Made by a program: the position numbers and the translations under genes. Below the pieces are notes generated by a model, which was given only the letters and a program-made list of their open reading frames with translations, was not told the DNA's origin and did no database searches. A stretch of DNA of 64,000 nucleotides from Bradyrhizobium murdochi. Its GTDB lineage: Bacteria; Pseudomonadota; Alphaproteobacteria; Rhizobiales; Xanthobacteraceae. The stretch covers positions 96,310-160,309 of the forward strand of contig NZ_AXAU01000016.1 of the NCBI RefSeq assembly GCF_000472965.1, given 5' to 3'. Positions 1-8,980 of the stretch are shown piece by piece; the stretch's first letter is position 1; every line of letters begins with the position of its first letter.

Positions 1-215
1 TCCAGAATGCGGTTGCGAAAGCGCTCGCGGATGAGACCGCCCTGGCCGTACCGGCCGTTCGAGTTGAAGCCGTAGCCAATGACCCTGCGACCATCGCGCT
101 CGACATCAGTCACGACAGCGACGAGGCTCGCGGTCATCTTCGAAAAGTCGATATAGGCGTTGCGGATGGGCGACGAGATCGGCTTGGTGATCTCGCAGAC
201 GTCGATGATGCGCAT
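1..215 (-). CDS. Mandelate racemase / muconate lactonizing enzyme family protein, N-terminal part (cut by window edge)
   Basis: Only the first 71 codons are in the window; the gene continues beyond base 1. Translating the minus strand from ATG at 215-213 gives an N-terminus beginning MRIIDVCEITKPISSPIRNA, followed by YIDFSKM and a TASLVAVVTD strand and then GYGFNSNGRYGQGG. This matches the N-terminal capping domain of enolase-superfamily sugar-acid dehydratases and racemases. A purine-rich AAGGAGA lies 6 to 12 bases before the ATG and supports this start. The catalytic barrel with its metal ligands lies outside the window, so the substrate cannot be assigned. A LysR gene is transcribed divergently from 316, the usual arrangement for a regulator of a catabolic enzyme. 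Confidence 0.75.
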   Translation of the reverse strand, partial: MRIIDVCEITKPISSPIRNAYIDFSKMTASLVAVVTDVERDGRRVIGYGFNSNGRYGQGGLIRERFRNRIL

Positions 216-315
216 GATGTTCTCCTTGGGGCGATCTGCTTCGATGGGGTACTTCTGGACAGGGCGGATTGGCCAATGCCATGATCGGTTCGCGTTATGC
301 GCAAACGGCATCGAC

Positions 316-1211
316 ATGGATCTCGACTGGCTCAAAGACTTCCTGGCGCTGGCAGAACTGAAGAGCTTCTCGCGCGCAGCCGACGCGCGGAACGTAACAC
401 AGCCGGCTTTCAGCCGGCGCATACGCGCGCTTGAGGACTGGATCGGCACCCCGCTTTTCGTGCGGGGCGCTCAAGGCGCCAGCTTGACGCCAGCCGGCCA
501 GCACTTTCAGCCGCTGGCTGCCGACATGATCCGTGGTTTGGACAGGGCCCGACGCGATACCCGATCGGTGGGCGAGCGAAATACTATCGCTCTGTCCATC
601 GCAGCAACGCACGCGCTTTCCTTCACGTTTTTCCCCGAATGGATTCGGAACCACCTGCGCTTTGAGGCCCTCGGCGCCCTCAACCTGGTTTCGGACAGCA
701 TGGAAGCTTGCGAAGAGATCATGCTCGGCGGAGAGGTGCATTTCCTGCTGTGTCACTATCATCCAGAGGCGCCGACGCGTTTCGAACCCGACCGCTTCCA
801 GAGCGTGCGGGTTGGCGATGATTGTCTGGTCCCGCTCTGCGCGCCCTATTCCGACGGGCGGCCTGCATGGCCGCTCTCCGGCACATCGGCTCGACCGATA
901 CGTCTCCTCGCGTATAGCCATGCCTCCGGACTTGGCCGGATCCTCTCCGCCCATCAGATGAGCCGGGATGCGATCGCGCAAATGGAGACCGGCTTTACCT
1001 CACATCTCGCCGCGACGCTGATGACGATGGCGCGCGAAGGCCATGGGTCGCGTGGCTTCCGCGAACATTGGCAAAACACGATCTGGAACAGGGACGGCTC
1101 GTTGGCGCGGGGCCACCGCAGTTCGACATACCGATAGAGATCAGATTATTCAGATCGCCCGACTGTCGCAATCACGCAGCAGACGAATTGTGGCATGCGT
1201 TGGCCCAATAG
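316..1211 (+). pseudogene. LysR-family transcriptional regulator, frameshifted near its C-terminus
   Basis: From ATG 316 the protein opens with a typical LysR winged helix-turn-helix (MDLDWLKDFLALAELKSFSR, then AAD, QPAFSRRIRALEDWIGTPLF), followed by a periplasmic-binding-like effector domain. As read, the frame ends at 1137 after 273 residues, with a tail (GSRGFREHWQNTIWN) unlike LysR proteins. Adding one G to the GGG run at 1045-1047 restores a normal C-terminus (GHGVAWLPRTLA, then QGRLVGAGPP and a DELWHAL end) with a stop at 1209-1211, giving 298 residues, the usual family length. So this is either a real one-base deletion or a sequencing error. It would be expected to control the divergent enolase-superfamily gene. 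A longer reading from 160 is possible but would run antisense into the start of that gene. Confidence 0.8.
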
Positions 1212-1246
1212 AAGCAATGAGCGGCGGCCGTGTCGATACTCGCTCG

Positions 1247-1996
1247 TTACCTTCGCACAGACCAGAGGATAGCGTTGGTGAGGAGCCGCTGGTAGCGGGA
1301 TTCCTGCCAGACTGACGGCTCGTGGCCCAGCGCCGTATAGAATACGCGCCCCTCGCCGTAGAGGCGGGTCCATGCGAGAGGCCAACCATAGAATCGCTGA
1401 TGCACGCCGCTCTTGCCGAGGTCCACCGAGTTTGGGTCAAGGCGCAGAAGCACACTTGATCCACGGTAGTCGAAGTCGCTGATCTGGTAGATCTCGTCCT
1501 CGATCTGGAATGAACTCCCTAGAAACGCCACCAGAGGGTCGCTGGGATCAACCACCTTGATGGTCACGGCCTGATGCCAGGGATGACCATTGAAGTAGCC
1601 GCCGACCAGATCGAGATAGTCCGGCCACGTGTAGAATGTGTCCGTCGCCGAATGAACGCCGATGAACCCGCCGCCCGAACTCACAAAGTTGAGAAGAGCC
1701 ATCCTTTGTGCGTCGCTCATCGGAAGTTCTCCGGATGTGAAGAACATCACCGCGGCGTAGCGCGCGAGGGTTTCGGTCGAAAATTCAGACGGGTCTTCCG
1801 TTGCAGTGACCTCAAAGATACCCGAATTGCTTCCGAGCTGAGTCAGGATTGCCTTTGAAAGCTGTAGGACCTGATGCCGGTAGCCGGCAGAGTGAGTGAA
1901 ATAGAGGACGCGCGCTTTCGGGCGCTGCGCATGCGCACCGAGTGGTCGCGCTGCCGCCGCGCCGCCAAGGAGCGCGATGAACTCACGTCGCCTCAC
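1247..1996 (-). CDS. ThuA domain-containing protein, Tat-type signal peptide
   Basis: 249 residues from a GTG start with GGAG 6 bases upstream. Residues 2-6 (RRREF) followed by a hydrophobic stretch to AHAQ at about 21-24 resemble a Tat signal peptide. The mature part is a ThuA-like class I glutamine-amidotransferase fold: RVLYFTHSAGYRH near the start, VMFFTSGELP, and then the family hallmark GGGFIGVHSATDTFYTWPDY with GGYFNGHPWHQ. The end has GRVFYTALGHEPSVW, also typical. ThuA homologues are linked to trehalose and other carbohydrate use, but the biochemical role is not settled. The gene stands alone, with a LysR fragment convergent to it on the left. Confidence 0.8.
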   Translation of the reverse strand: MRRREFIALLGGAAAARPLGAHAQRPKARVLYFTHSAGYRHQVLQLSKAILTQLGSNSGIFEVTATEDPSEFSTETLARYAAVMFFTSGELPMSDAQRMALLNFVSSGGGFIGVHSATDTFYTWPDYLDLVGGYFNGHPWHQAVTIKVVDPSDPLVAFLGSSFQIEDEIYQISDFDYRGSSVLLRLDPNSVDLGKSGVHQRFYGWPLAWTRLYGEGRVFYTALGHEPSVWQESRYQRLLTNAILWSVRR

Positions 1997-2225
1997 AATC
2001 CACTCCCCGAAACCCAGGCAACCATGTGCTGCAAGAAGATTAGCACAGATAAGCCCAGCGCTGGCTCTTTAGTCTCTCTGTCCTTGGGGCTGCATTGCGT
2101 TGCTCGCCTGTGGCGCCTGAGTTCATGGCACGGCTCAAAAACAATCTGGCTCGATGCGTTGTGAATTTGACCTTATGGTCCCCTCGCCCAATGATGACTC
2201 GGTCGTTTCAGCAGGGAGTTTCCGC

Positions 2226-3005
2226 TTGACCACCGCAAAGCCTGCGCCGCTCAACCGCCTTCGCCAATTGTGGCGCGAGGGCCGCCCGACCTTCGGCGCG
2301 ATCGCGACCATCCCTTCGATCCAGACCGTGCAGATCATGGCGCGCTCGGGGATCGACTTCATCATCGTCGATCTCGAGCACGGCCCGATCGATCTCGGCT
2401 CGGCGCATGCGATGATCACGGCGACTTCTGGCACGCCCTGCGTGCCGATGGTGCGGATTGCCGCCAACGAGCCATGGCTGGCGAAAGCGCCGATGGACCT
2501 CGGCGCGCTCGGCATCAATTTTCCGATGATCTGCAGCCGCACTGAGGCCGAAAAAGCCGTGCGCAGCGTGCGCTATCCACCGAACGGCGACCGGCTGTGG
2601 GGCCCATTCCATGCGCCGTTCCGCTGGGGCGTGTCGATGGCGGATTACATGGCGACCGCGAACGACGACATGATCTGCATGGTCACCATTGAGCATGTCG
2701 AAGCGGTCGAGCGCATTGACGAGATCATGGCGACGCCTGGCATCGATGTCGCCGTGATCGGCCCCGGCGACCTCGCCACCTCCATCAACAAGCGCGGCCT
2801 GCCCGATGATCCCGAGGTGGTGGCGCTGACGAAGCGTGCCGAGGAAGGCATCCTCAGAAGTGGCGTACCAATCGGCGGCGTCGCGCGCACGGCCGAGCAA
2901 GCCAATAAGATGATCGACCGCGGCTACGTCGCGCTGGCGCTCGGCTTCGACTGGTCGCTGTTCCAGCGCGGCATCGCGGCAAGCTTTGAAGGGATTAAGC
3001 GATAG
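2226..3005 (+). CDS. HpcH/HpaI-type class II aldolase (2-dehydro-3-deoxy-sugar acid / 4-hydroxy-2-oxo acid aldolase)
   Basis: Metal-dependent pyruvate aldolase that cleaves 4-hydroxy-2-oxo acids or 2-keto-3-deoxy sugar acids to pyruvate and an aldehyde. Family landmarks are present: FIIVDLEHGPID (His52, base region), MVRIAANE (substrate Arg), TIEHVEAVERIDEI (metal Glu) and VIGPGDLATS (metal Asp), ending in FDWSLFQRG. I chose the TTG at 2226 because an AGGGAG lies 6 to 11 bases before it and the resulting N-terminus (TTAKPAPLNRLRQLW) is where family homology begins; the frame could also open at ATG 2175 or at 2154. Length is 259 residues, as expected. The exact substrate is not clear from sequence. 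Confidence 0.85.
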   Translation: MTTAKPAPLNRLRQLWREGRPTFGAIATIPSIQTVQIMARSGIDFIIVDLEHGPIDLGSAHAMITATSGTPCVPMVRIAANEPWLAKAPMDLGALGINFPMICSRTEAEKAVRSVRYPPNGDRLWGPFHAPFRWGVSMADYMATANDDMICMVTIEHVEAVERIDEIMATPGIDVAVIGPGDLATSINKRGLPDDPEVVALTKRAEEGILRSGVPIGGVARTAEQANKMIDRGYVALALGFDWSLFQRGIAASFEGIKR

Positions 3006-3206
3006 GTGCCGAGACGGCGGCAAGCCCTTCAAAGTTCTCGGGGTTTACCGGGTTCCTCCGGGCCGCGGCGCCGGCAAATCGGGGCGATCCGGATGCGAAC
3101 CTCATGGCGTCAAAACGCCTTGTTCGTGCTAGATGAGGTGCTGGCAGGTTGCCAGGGCGGCGTGCCGGCTTTTTGATTGATCTATTGCGGAAACGCGGGC
3201 GGAGCG

Positions 3207-3986
3207 ATGCGCGGAACGGTTCGAAAAATCACACTACCGCGCCGCTTGGTCGCCGACCTCATGCACGCCTCGAACCGCGTGCCCTTTGTTTCGCTCTCGC
3301 GTCCCCTCAATATTCGAGCCCTGCAGGAAGCCCGCGCGCAGGCCGCCGAGCGGCCGGGCTGGGCCGCGATTTTCGTCAAGGCGTTCGCGCTGGTGGCCAA
3401 GGAACAACCGATCCTGCGCACCCTCTACGTCAAATGGCCGATGCCGGCCTTCTACGAACTGCCGCGCAGCGTCGCGATGGTGGCGATCGCCCGGATCGAG
3501 AATGGCCAGGATTGCGTGCTGCCACAAAAGGTCGCCGCGCCCGACGAAATGCCGCTTGCCGAGGTCGACGCCCTGATCCGGCACGCCAAGGTGGCGCCGA
3601 TCGACGAGGTGCCGGCGTTCCGGAAGATCCTGCGAACCACGCGGCTGCCGCTGCCGCTGCGGCGGCTGTTCTGGGCGGTCGGGCTGAATTTCGGCCGCCA
3701 GCGGGCCAATTATTTCGGTAGTTTTGGGGTCACCTCGGTGGCCGCCTATGGCGCGGGCCAGCTCCATGCCATCAGCCCCGGACCCTTTGTGCTGAGCTAT
3801 GGGGTGGAAAAGCCCGACCAGACCGTCGATGTCGTCTTGCGCTGGGATCACCGGATTACCGATGCCGCCCCGATGGCCAGGGCGTTGAACCGGTTGGAAC
3901 AGGTGCTGAACGGCGAAATATCAGCCGAATTGCGGGCCAATCGCCAGCAAACCGAGCCCAAACCGGTCCGCGCGGTCGCGACCTGA
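3207..3986 (+). CDS. 2-oxo-acid dehydrogenase E2-type acyltransferase domain protein (stand-alone catalytic domain)
   Basis: 259 residues that resemble only the catalytic domain of dihydrolipoamide acyltransferases. There is no lipoyl domain and no peripheral-subunit-binding domain. The C-terminal active-site signature is recognisable as WDHRITDAAPMAR (His about 215, with the following Asp), compared with DHRxxDGA in true E2 enzymes. An E2-like N-terminal segment (RLVADLMHASNRVPFVSLSR) is also present. Such free-standing E2-like proteins occur in many alphaproteobacteria, where they may act as acyltransferases outside the PDH complex; the function is inferred. ATG 3207 has a GGAG only 2 bases upstream, so the start is uncertain; a TTG at 3177 is in frame. 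Confidence 0.6.
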   Translation: MRGTVRKITLPRRLVADLMHASNRVPFVSLSRPLNIRALQEARAQAAERPGWAAIFVKAFALVAKEQPILRTLYVKWPMPAFYELPRSVAMVAIARIENGQDCVLPQKVAAPDEMPLAEVDALIRHAKVAPIDEVPAFRKILRTTRLPLPLRRLFWAVGLNFGRQRANYFGSFGVTSVAAYGAGQLHAISPGPFVLSYGVEKPDQTVDVVLRWDHRITDAAPMARALNRLEQVLNGEISAELRANRQQTEPKPVRAVAT

Positions 3987-4036
3987 CGGCCCTTTTCGTT
4001 GACAGAACGGCGGTTTCTCCCTAAGAACCGCTTGCT

Positions 4037-4058
4037 CGCGGGCCGGTTTCGGCCCGCG
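4037..4058 (+). other. GC-rich hairpin in the rpsD leader
   Basis: A 9-bp stem (CGCGGGCCG with CGGCCCGCG) and a 4-base loop lie about 120 bases before the rpsD start codon. There is no U-tract, so it is not a standard terminator. It may be part of the rpsD leader RNA or mark the 3' end of the upstream gene. Confidence 0.4.
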
Positions 4059-4177
4059 ATGCGTTTCGCGACCCGTGGTCCTCCCCGAGCTTTCGAGGCG
4101 GACCTGTCGGCCCCGGCAACCCCGGTGCACAGGAGGGCGCGTTTCCTCAAAACTCAAACTCTTAAGCAGAGGACGCG

Positions 4178-4795
4178 ATGACAAAGCGCAGTGAGGCGAA
4201 ATACAAGATCGATCGCCGTATGGGCCAGAACATCTGGGGCCGCCCGAAGAGCCCCGTGAACCGCCGGGAATACGGCCCCGGCCAGCACGGCCAACGCCGC
4301 AAGGGCAAGCTGTCCGACTTCGGCGTCCAGCTCCGCGCCAAGCAGAAGCTTAAAGGCTATTACGCCAACATTTCCGAGCGTCAGTTCCACGGCATCTATG
4401 TCGAGGCCGGCCGGATGAAGGGCGACACCGGTGAGAACCTGATCGGCCTCTTGGAGCGCCGTCTCGACACCGTGGTCTATCGCGCCAAGTTCGTAGCCAC
4501 GATGTTCGCCGCGCGCCAGTTCATCAACCACGGCCACATCAAGGTGAATGGCCGCCGCGTCAATATTCCGAGCTACAAGCTCAAGCCCGGCGACGTCGTC
4601 GAGGTCAAGGAATCCTCCAAGCAGCTCACTCCCGTTCTGGAAGCAAGCCAGCTCGGCGAGCGCGATGTGCCCGACTTCATCGAGACCGATCACTCCAAGA
4701 TGACGGCGAAGTTCACCCGCATCCCCGCGCTGTCGGACGTGCCGTTCGCAGTGCAGATGGAGCCGCATCTGATCGTCGAATTCTATTCGCGCTGA
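4178..4795 (+). CDS. rpsD: 30S ribosomal protein S4
   Basis: 205 residues, the normal length for alphaproteobacterial S4. Primary 16S rRNA-binding protein that nucleates assembly of the 30S body and helps keep decoding accurate. Landmarks: RRMGQNIWGRPKSPVNRREY at the N-terminus, an S4 RNA-binding domain at about residues 95-155 (LERRLDTVVYRAKF, RQFINHGHIKVNGRRVNIPS), and the closing LIVEFYSR. It lacks the Cys4 zinc knuckle found in some S4 proteins, as is usual in this lineage. The gene is monocistronic here, away from the alpha operon, and is followed at once by a strong intrinsic terminator. Confidence 0.97.
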   Translation: MTKRSEAKYKIDRRMGQNIWGRPKSPVNRREYGPGQHGQRRKGKLSDFGVQLRAKQKLKGYYANISERQFHGIYVEAGRMKGDTGENLIGLLERRLDTVVYRAKFVATMFAARQFINHGHIKVNGRRVNIPSYKLKPGDVVEVKESSKQLTPVLEASQLGERDVPDFIETDHSKMTAKFTRIPALSDVPFAVQMEPHLIVEFYSR

Positions 4796-4818
4796 TCGGT
4801 TTTCAGTTACGAGATATC

Positions 4819-4847
4819 AAAGGCCCCGGTTTTGCCGGGGCCTTTTT
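4819..4847 (+). terminator. Rho-independent terminator after rpsD
   Basis: GGCCCCGG and CCGGGGCC form a GC-rich stem around a short TTTTG loop, followed by TTTTT. It lies 24 bases after the rpsD stop codon and gives rpsD its own transcript end. Confidence 0.9.
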
Positions 4848-4911
4848 GTATGCGAGTATGCGTCGTCTCAACGCCGAGCCTCGCCGTGGGCTGAATCAAT
4901 GCGGGTCCAAC

Positions 4912-6057
4912 ATGCGCTTGCGCGACTGCCACAACTTTCATGACTTCCGCAGGCTGGCCCGACGACGGCTGCCCCGCCCTATCTTCGATTACATCGATGG
5001 CGCGGCTGACGACGAGGTGACCCATCGCCGGAACACCGCAAGTTTCGAGCGCTGTGACCTGGTACCCAATGTGCTGCGCGGCGTCGAACACATCGATATG
5101 TCGGTGACGGTGCTGGGCCAGAAGCTCGCGATGCCGATCTATTGCTCTCCGACCGCGCTGCAACGCCTATTCCACCATACCGGCGAACGCGCGGTTGCCG
5201 CCGCTGCGGCGAAGTACGGCACGATGTTCGGGGTATCCTCGCTGGGCACGGTAAGCCTCGAGGAACTGCGCAAGGCGCACGACACGCCGCAGGTCTATCA
5301 ATTCTACTATCATCGGGATCGCGGTCTCAACCGTGCGATGATGCAACGCGCGAAAGAAGCCGGCGTCCAGGTGATGATGCTCACCGTGGACAGTATCACG
5401 GGCGGCAACCGCGAGCGCGACAAGCGTACCGGCTTTTCGATTCCATTTCGGCTGACACTTGCCGGGATGTACCAGTTCGGGATCAAGCCGGCCTGGGGCA
5501 TCAATTATCTCACGCATGAGCGGTTCAAGCTTCCGCAACTGGACCAGCACGTCGACATGGGCAGCGGCGCGCTGTCGATCTCCAAATATTTCACCGAGAT
5601 GCTGGACCCTTCGATGAACTGGGATGACGTGGCTGAAATGGTCCGGCTATGGAACGGGCAATTCTGCCTGAAGGGCGTCATGTCGGTGGCGGACGCCAGG
5701 CGCGCCGTCGAGATCGGTTGCACCGGCATCGTGCTGTCCAATCATGGCGGCCGGCAATTGGACGGTTCGCGCGCGCCATTCGACCAATTGGCCGAAATCG
5801 TGGATGCCGTCGGCGATCGAATTGACGTGATCATGGACGGCGGAATTCAGCGGGGCACCCATGTCTTGAAGGCGTTGTCGCTTGGAGCCAAGGCTGTAGG
5901 CGTTGGACGCTATTATCTCTATCCTCTCGCAGCGGCCGGCCAGGCCGGCGTCGAGCGGGCTCTCGACCTGATGCGGTCGGAACTCGAGCGGGGAATGAAG
6001 CTGATGGGATGCACTGCGATCAATCAGCTCTCTCGCGAAAATCTGCGATTCAGATAA
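4912..6057 (+). CDS. FMN-dependent alpha-hydroxy-acid dehydrogenase (L-lactate dehydrogenase / glycolate oxidase family)
   Basis: Flavoenzyme that oxidises an L-2-hydroxy acid to the 2-oxo acid. Active-site residues known from glycolate oxidase are all in place: Tyr in IFDYIDGAADDE, Tyr in QFYYHRD, Asp in MMLTVDS, Lys in CLKGVMS, and the catalytic His and Arg in LSNHGGRQLDGSRAP. FMN-phosphate motifs IMDGGIQRGTHVLKAL and GRYYLYPLAAAG follow. 381 residues from ATG 4912; a longer reading from 4846 starts inside the rpsD terminator and is rejected. The next gene (threonine aldolase) begins 41 bases downstream and is probably co-transcribed. Lactate is the commonest family substrate, but the true one cannot be read from sequence. 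Confidence 0.88.
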   Translation: MRLRDCHNFHDFRRLARRRLPRPIFDYIDGAADDEVTHRRNTASFERCDLVPNVLRGVEHIDMSVTVLGQKLAMPIYCSPTALQRLFHHTGERAVAAAAAKYGTMFGVSSLGTVSLEELRKAHDTPQVYQFYYHRDRGLNRAMMQRAKEAGVQVMMLTVDSITGGNRERDKRTGFSIPFRLTLAGMYQFGIKPAWGINYLTHERFKLPQLDQHVDMGSGALSISKYFTEMLDPSMNWDDVAEMVRLWNGQFCLKGVMSVADARRAVEIGCTGIVLSNHGGRQLDGSRAPFDQLAEIVDAVGDRIDVIMDGGIQRGTHVLKALSLGAKAVGVGRYYLYPLAAAGQAGVERALDLMRSELERGMKLMGCTAINQLSRENLRFR

Positions 6058-6098
6058 TTTCTGTCCCGCCATCAAGTCAAAAGAGACGAGAAACTGCC

Positions 6099-7166
6099 AT
6101 GCACTACACCCCTGCCCCGCGCGATCCCAACGCCGATCCCATCCGCATCAACCTGTTGTCCGACACCCAGACGCGACCGACGCTCGCGATGCGCGAGGCG
6201 ATGGCGCGGGCGGAAGTCGGCGACGAGCAAATCGGCGACGACCCGACGGTGAATTTGCTGTGCGAGCGCGTGGCTGACCTGCTCGGCAAGGAAGCCGCCG
6301 TGTTCATGCCGTCAGGTACCATGTGCAACGTCTCTGCCACCCTCGCCCATTGCCGGCCGGGCGATGAAATTCTGGCCCATGCCACCGCGCATATCATTGC
6401 ACGCGAAGGCGGCGCACACGCAGCGCTCGGCGGTTTCCAGATCATGCCGCTGCCGGGCGATGACGGGCAATTCACGCCCGAAACGTTCCGCGCCGCGCTG
6501 CACCCGCGCTCGCGCTACCAGCCGCCGCAGACCGTCGTCAGCGTCGAGCAAACCGCCAATATCGGCGGCGGCACGATCTGGAAGAAGGCGGCGCTGGATG
6601 AAATCGTCGAGATCGCCAAGGCGCATGGACTGATCACTCATATGGATGGCGCGCGGCTGTTGAACGCTTGCGTCGCCACGAAAATATCGGCGCGCGACAT
6701 GGCCGCGGGCTGGGATTCGGCCTGGATCGATTTCTCCAAGGGCCTCGGCGCGCCGATCGGCGGCGTGATTGCGGGGTCGCGCACCTTCATCGACGACGTC
6801 TGGCGCTGGAAGCAGCGCCTCGGCGGATCGATGCGGCAGGCCGGCATTTGCGCCGCGGCCTGCGTCTATGCACTCGACCATCACGTCGACCGCCTCGCCG
6901 ACGATCATGCCAATGCGCGCGCGCTGGCGCGAGGGCTGTCGCAGATCGACGGCATCGAGGTGCAAGAGCCCGAGACCAACCTGGTGTTCTTCAAGCCTGA
7001 CAGAGCCGGCATCGCGGGCGATAAGATGGTCGAAGCCTTGCGCAAACGCGGCGTGCTGCTCGCGATGATGGACGGCCGCATTCGCGCCTGTACGCATCTC
7101 GACGTCAGTGCTGCGATGATCGAGGAGACGGTCGCCCTGGTGCGCGAGATCGTACGCGGCGCGTGA
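6099..7166 (+). CDS. Threonine aldolase family protein (PLP-dependent beta-eliminating lyase)
   Basis: 355 residues; a fold-type I PLP enzyme of the low-specificity L-threonine aldolase / aromatic amino acid beta-eliminating lyase family, which splits threonine or related beta-hydroxy amino acids into glycine and an aldehyde. Seen: INLLSDTQTRPTLAMREAM at the start, VGDEQIGDDPTVNLLCERVA, the ring-stacking region EILAHATAHI, IGGGTIW, HMDGARLLNACVA (cofactor Asp) and the Schiff-base Lys in DFSKGLGAPIG. ATG 6099 is preceded by an AAGAGACGAGA-type purine run. It lies 41 bases after the hydroxy-acid dehydrogenase and may be in the same operon. Confidence 0.87.
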   Translation: MHYTPAPRDPNADPIRINLLSDTQTRPTLAMREAMARAEVGDEQIGDDPTVNLLCERVADLLGKEAAVFMPSGTMCNVSATLAHCRPGDEILAHATAHIIAREGGAHAALGGFQIMPLPGDDGQFTPETFRAALHPRSRYQPPQTVVSVEQTANIGGGTIWKKAALDEIVEIAKAHGLITHMDGARLLNACVATKISARDMAAGWDSAWIDFSKGLGAPIGGVIAGSRTFIDDVWRWKQRLGGSMRQAGICAAACVYALDHHVDRLADDHANARALARGLSQIDGIEVQEPETNLVFFKPDRAGIAGDKMVEALRKRGVLLAMMDGRIRACTHLDVSAAMIEETVALVREIVRGA

Positions 7167-7191
7167 GAAGCGTCAGCCCGAGGCCGTGAAC

Positions 7192-8748
7192 TCAGGCAAC
7201 GGCTGATATGCGCGCCCGCCACAACGCGCTGCCGAGCAGCAGATACACTGCGCCCGTCCACATGGCCTGCCAGTTCTGGAAACCTTCGTTGAAGACGATA
7301 TAGATCGCGGCCAAGGCGAAGAGTCCGGCAAACACGGCCTCAGAGAGCGGCCGCTCGCCGGATTTCGAGCCGTTGAGAAACGCCAATGTCCAGAGCGGCA
7401 CCACGGCCATGGTCAGGGCGGCGAACGGGAAATCGCGCCAGCGCGCGTCGAATATCAGGCTGAGCGCGGTCTGCGCGGCAATCAGCGTCGTCACGATCAG
7501 CGTCACGCCCAGTATGTTGCTCATGAACAATGGGGTCAGGCCCTTGCGCGGCCCCAACACTTCAAGAAACGCCGGCAGCCCCCGCCCCGACATCAGCGCG
7601 TAGGTGGCCAGCAGCGGCGCTGTCACTGCCGCCGTCAGCAGAAAACCCTGAACTAGCCAACCGCCGAGGCCGTAGCTTTCCTGGAGCATCTTGTCGATGC
7701 TGATGCCCAGCAAGATCCCGCTAGCGGTCGCGGATGCGGCAACCGCGGCCCACGATGCCAACGGCGGCAGCGCCGGCTGGCGCTTCTGCGTGAACCCGGC
7801 AACTGCGAATACACAGAGGCAAAGCAGCAGCCCGCCTGCCATCTGCAGCTTCCAGAACGGGTAATTGCTGATGGCCACGCCGGCCGGATATTTCAGCTTG
7901 CGTTCTGCCGCGTCGAACAGTCCCCAATAGCCCCCCACCGTTCCTTCCCAGCGGCGCTTCCACGGCTCGTCATAGGCCTCGAACAAATTGACGCGAAAAT
8001 TGTCGCGCCGTGCTCGCTCGAGAATCTCGGAAATGAAACGTGCCTGGTTGACGCGGGACGCCAGCGCGCCGTCGCGCATCCGCCCGTGGCTTGGCCAACC
8101 GGTTTCGCCGATCAAAATCTCCTTGCCGGGAAAGGCTGCCGCCACTTGCTTGCGTATCTCATCTATTTGCGCGGCCGCATCCTCGGCGCGCGGCGGAACG
8201 TCTTCCCAATAGGGCAGGAAATGGGCGGTGACGAAATCGACATCGGCGCCTACCTCGCGGTAGCGCAGCCAGAATTCCCAGACATCGGCATAGGTCACCG
8301 GAATGTCCACGCGCGGCTTGACCGACTGGATCGTTTGGCGAAGGTCGCCGACGGTCATGTCGCCGCGCAGCAGCACTTCGCTGCCGACGATGAGCGCTGC
8401 GACCGTGCCAGGATGATCCTTGACCAGCGAGACCGCAATGTCGGCGAGTTGCGCGTTCTTCGCGCGATCACGCCCGATCCACACGCCGAGCAGAACCTTC
8501 AATCCGACCCTGGACGCAAGCTCGGGCACCTTGTCGAGCCCGTTGTCGATGGAATAGGTGCGGATGCATTTGGAGACCTTGGCAAGCTCCTGCAGATCCT
8601 CCGCGATCTGCTCCGGCTTGACGATGAGTGTCGGATCGTGCGGCGTCTGATCGTTGCGGAACGGCGCGTAGGAAACGCATTCCAGCTTCGATGCATCATC
8701 GATCGGCGCGCGCGTCAGCGCTACCGGCGTGGCTAGCCACCACCACAC
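7192..8748 (-). CDS. NdvC-like beta-(1,6)-glucan synthesis protein (GH17-like domain plus membrane domain)
   Basis: 518 residues from GTG 8748. The first half is a GH17-like (beta-1,3-glucanase/transglucosylase) barrel: CVSYAPFR, CIRTYSID, VLLGVWIG, AALIVGSEVLLRGD (catalytic Glu) and EILIGETGWPSHGR (second catalytic Glu), then LFEAYDEPWKRRWEG. From about residue 305 there are several membrane helices. This layout matches NdvC of Bradyrhizobium japonicum, which is needed for the beta-1,6 part of its cyclic beta-glucans; the assignment is by recollection of the family. The upstream reading frame adds another hydrophobic segment (LALLFLSLGIVVAVWWWLA) but offers no ATG, GTG or TTG, only an ATC at 8805 with AGGGGAG before it. 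The true start is therefore probably non-canonical or mutated. Confidence 0.75.
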   Translation of the reverse strand: MWWWLATPVALTRAPIDDASKLECVSYAPFRNDQTPHDPTLIVKPEQIAEDLQELAKVSKCIRTYSIDNGLDKVPELASRVGLKVLLGVWIGRDRAKNAQLADIAVSLVKDHPGTVAALIVGSEVLLRGDMTVGDLRQTIQSVKPRVDIPVTYADVWEFWLRYREVGADVDFVTAHFLPYWEDVPPRAEDAAAQIDEIRKQVAAAFPGKEILIGETGWPSHGRMRDGALASRVNQARFISEILERARRDNFRVNLFEAYDEPWKRRWEGTVGGYWGLFDAAERKLKYPAGVAISNYPFWKLQMAGGLLLCLCVFAVAGFTQKRQPALPPLASWAAVAASATASGILLGISIDKMLQESYGLGGWLVQGFLLTAAVTAPLLATYALMSGRGLPAFLEVLGPRKGLTPLFMSNILGVTLIVTTLIAAQTALSLIFDARWRDFPFAALTMAVVPLWTLAFLNGSKSGERPLSEAVFAGLFALAAIYIVFNEGFQNWQAMWTGAVYLLLGSALWRARISAVA

Positions 8749-8980
8749 CGCGACAACGATGCCGAGCGATAGAAATAAAAGCGCCAGCGGCGTGCGGAAG
8801 CCGATTGGTCCTGCTCCCCTAATAGGACGAATGGATGTGCCTGTTTAGCCTTGCGCGGCAGGCATGTCGACCCGAAGGTCGCGCCATGTGTACAATTGCG
8901 CGAGAGCACGGAAGCAGCGATATTGAGCCCTTCCAAAGTGAGTTTTGTTTGCGCAAAATTGATCGCGCCCGACGAGTAAA

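Noticed and set aside
4154..4768. 204-codon minus-strand frame opposite rpsD
   Set aside because: Antisense to a certain ribosomal protein gene; its composition (His/Leu/Ala-rich) is that of a mirror frame in high-GC DNA.
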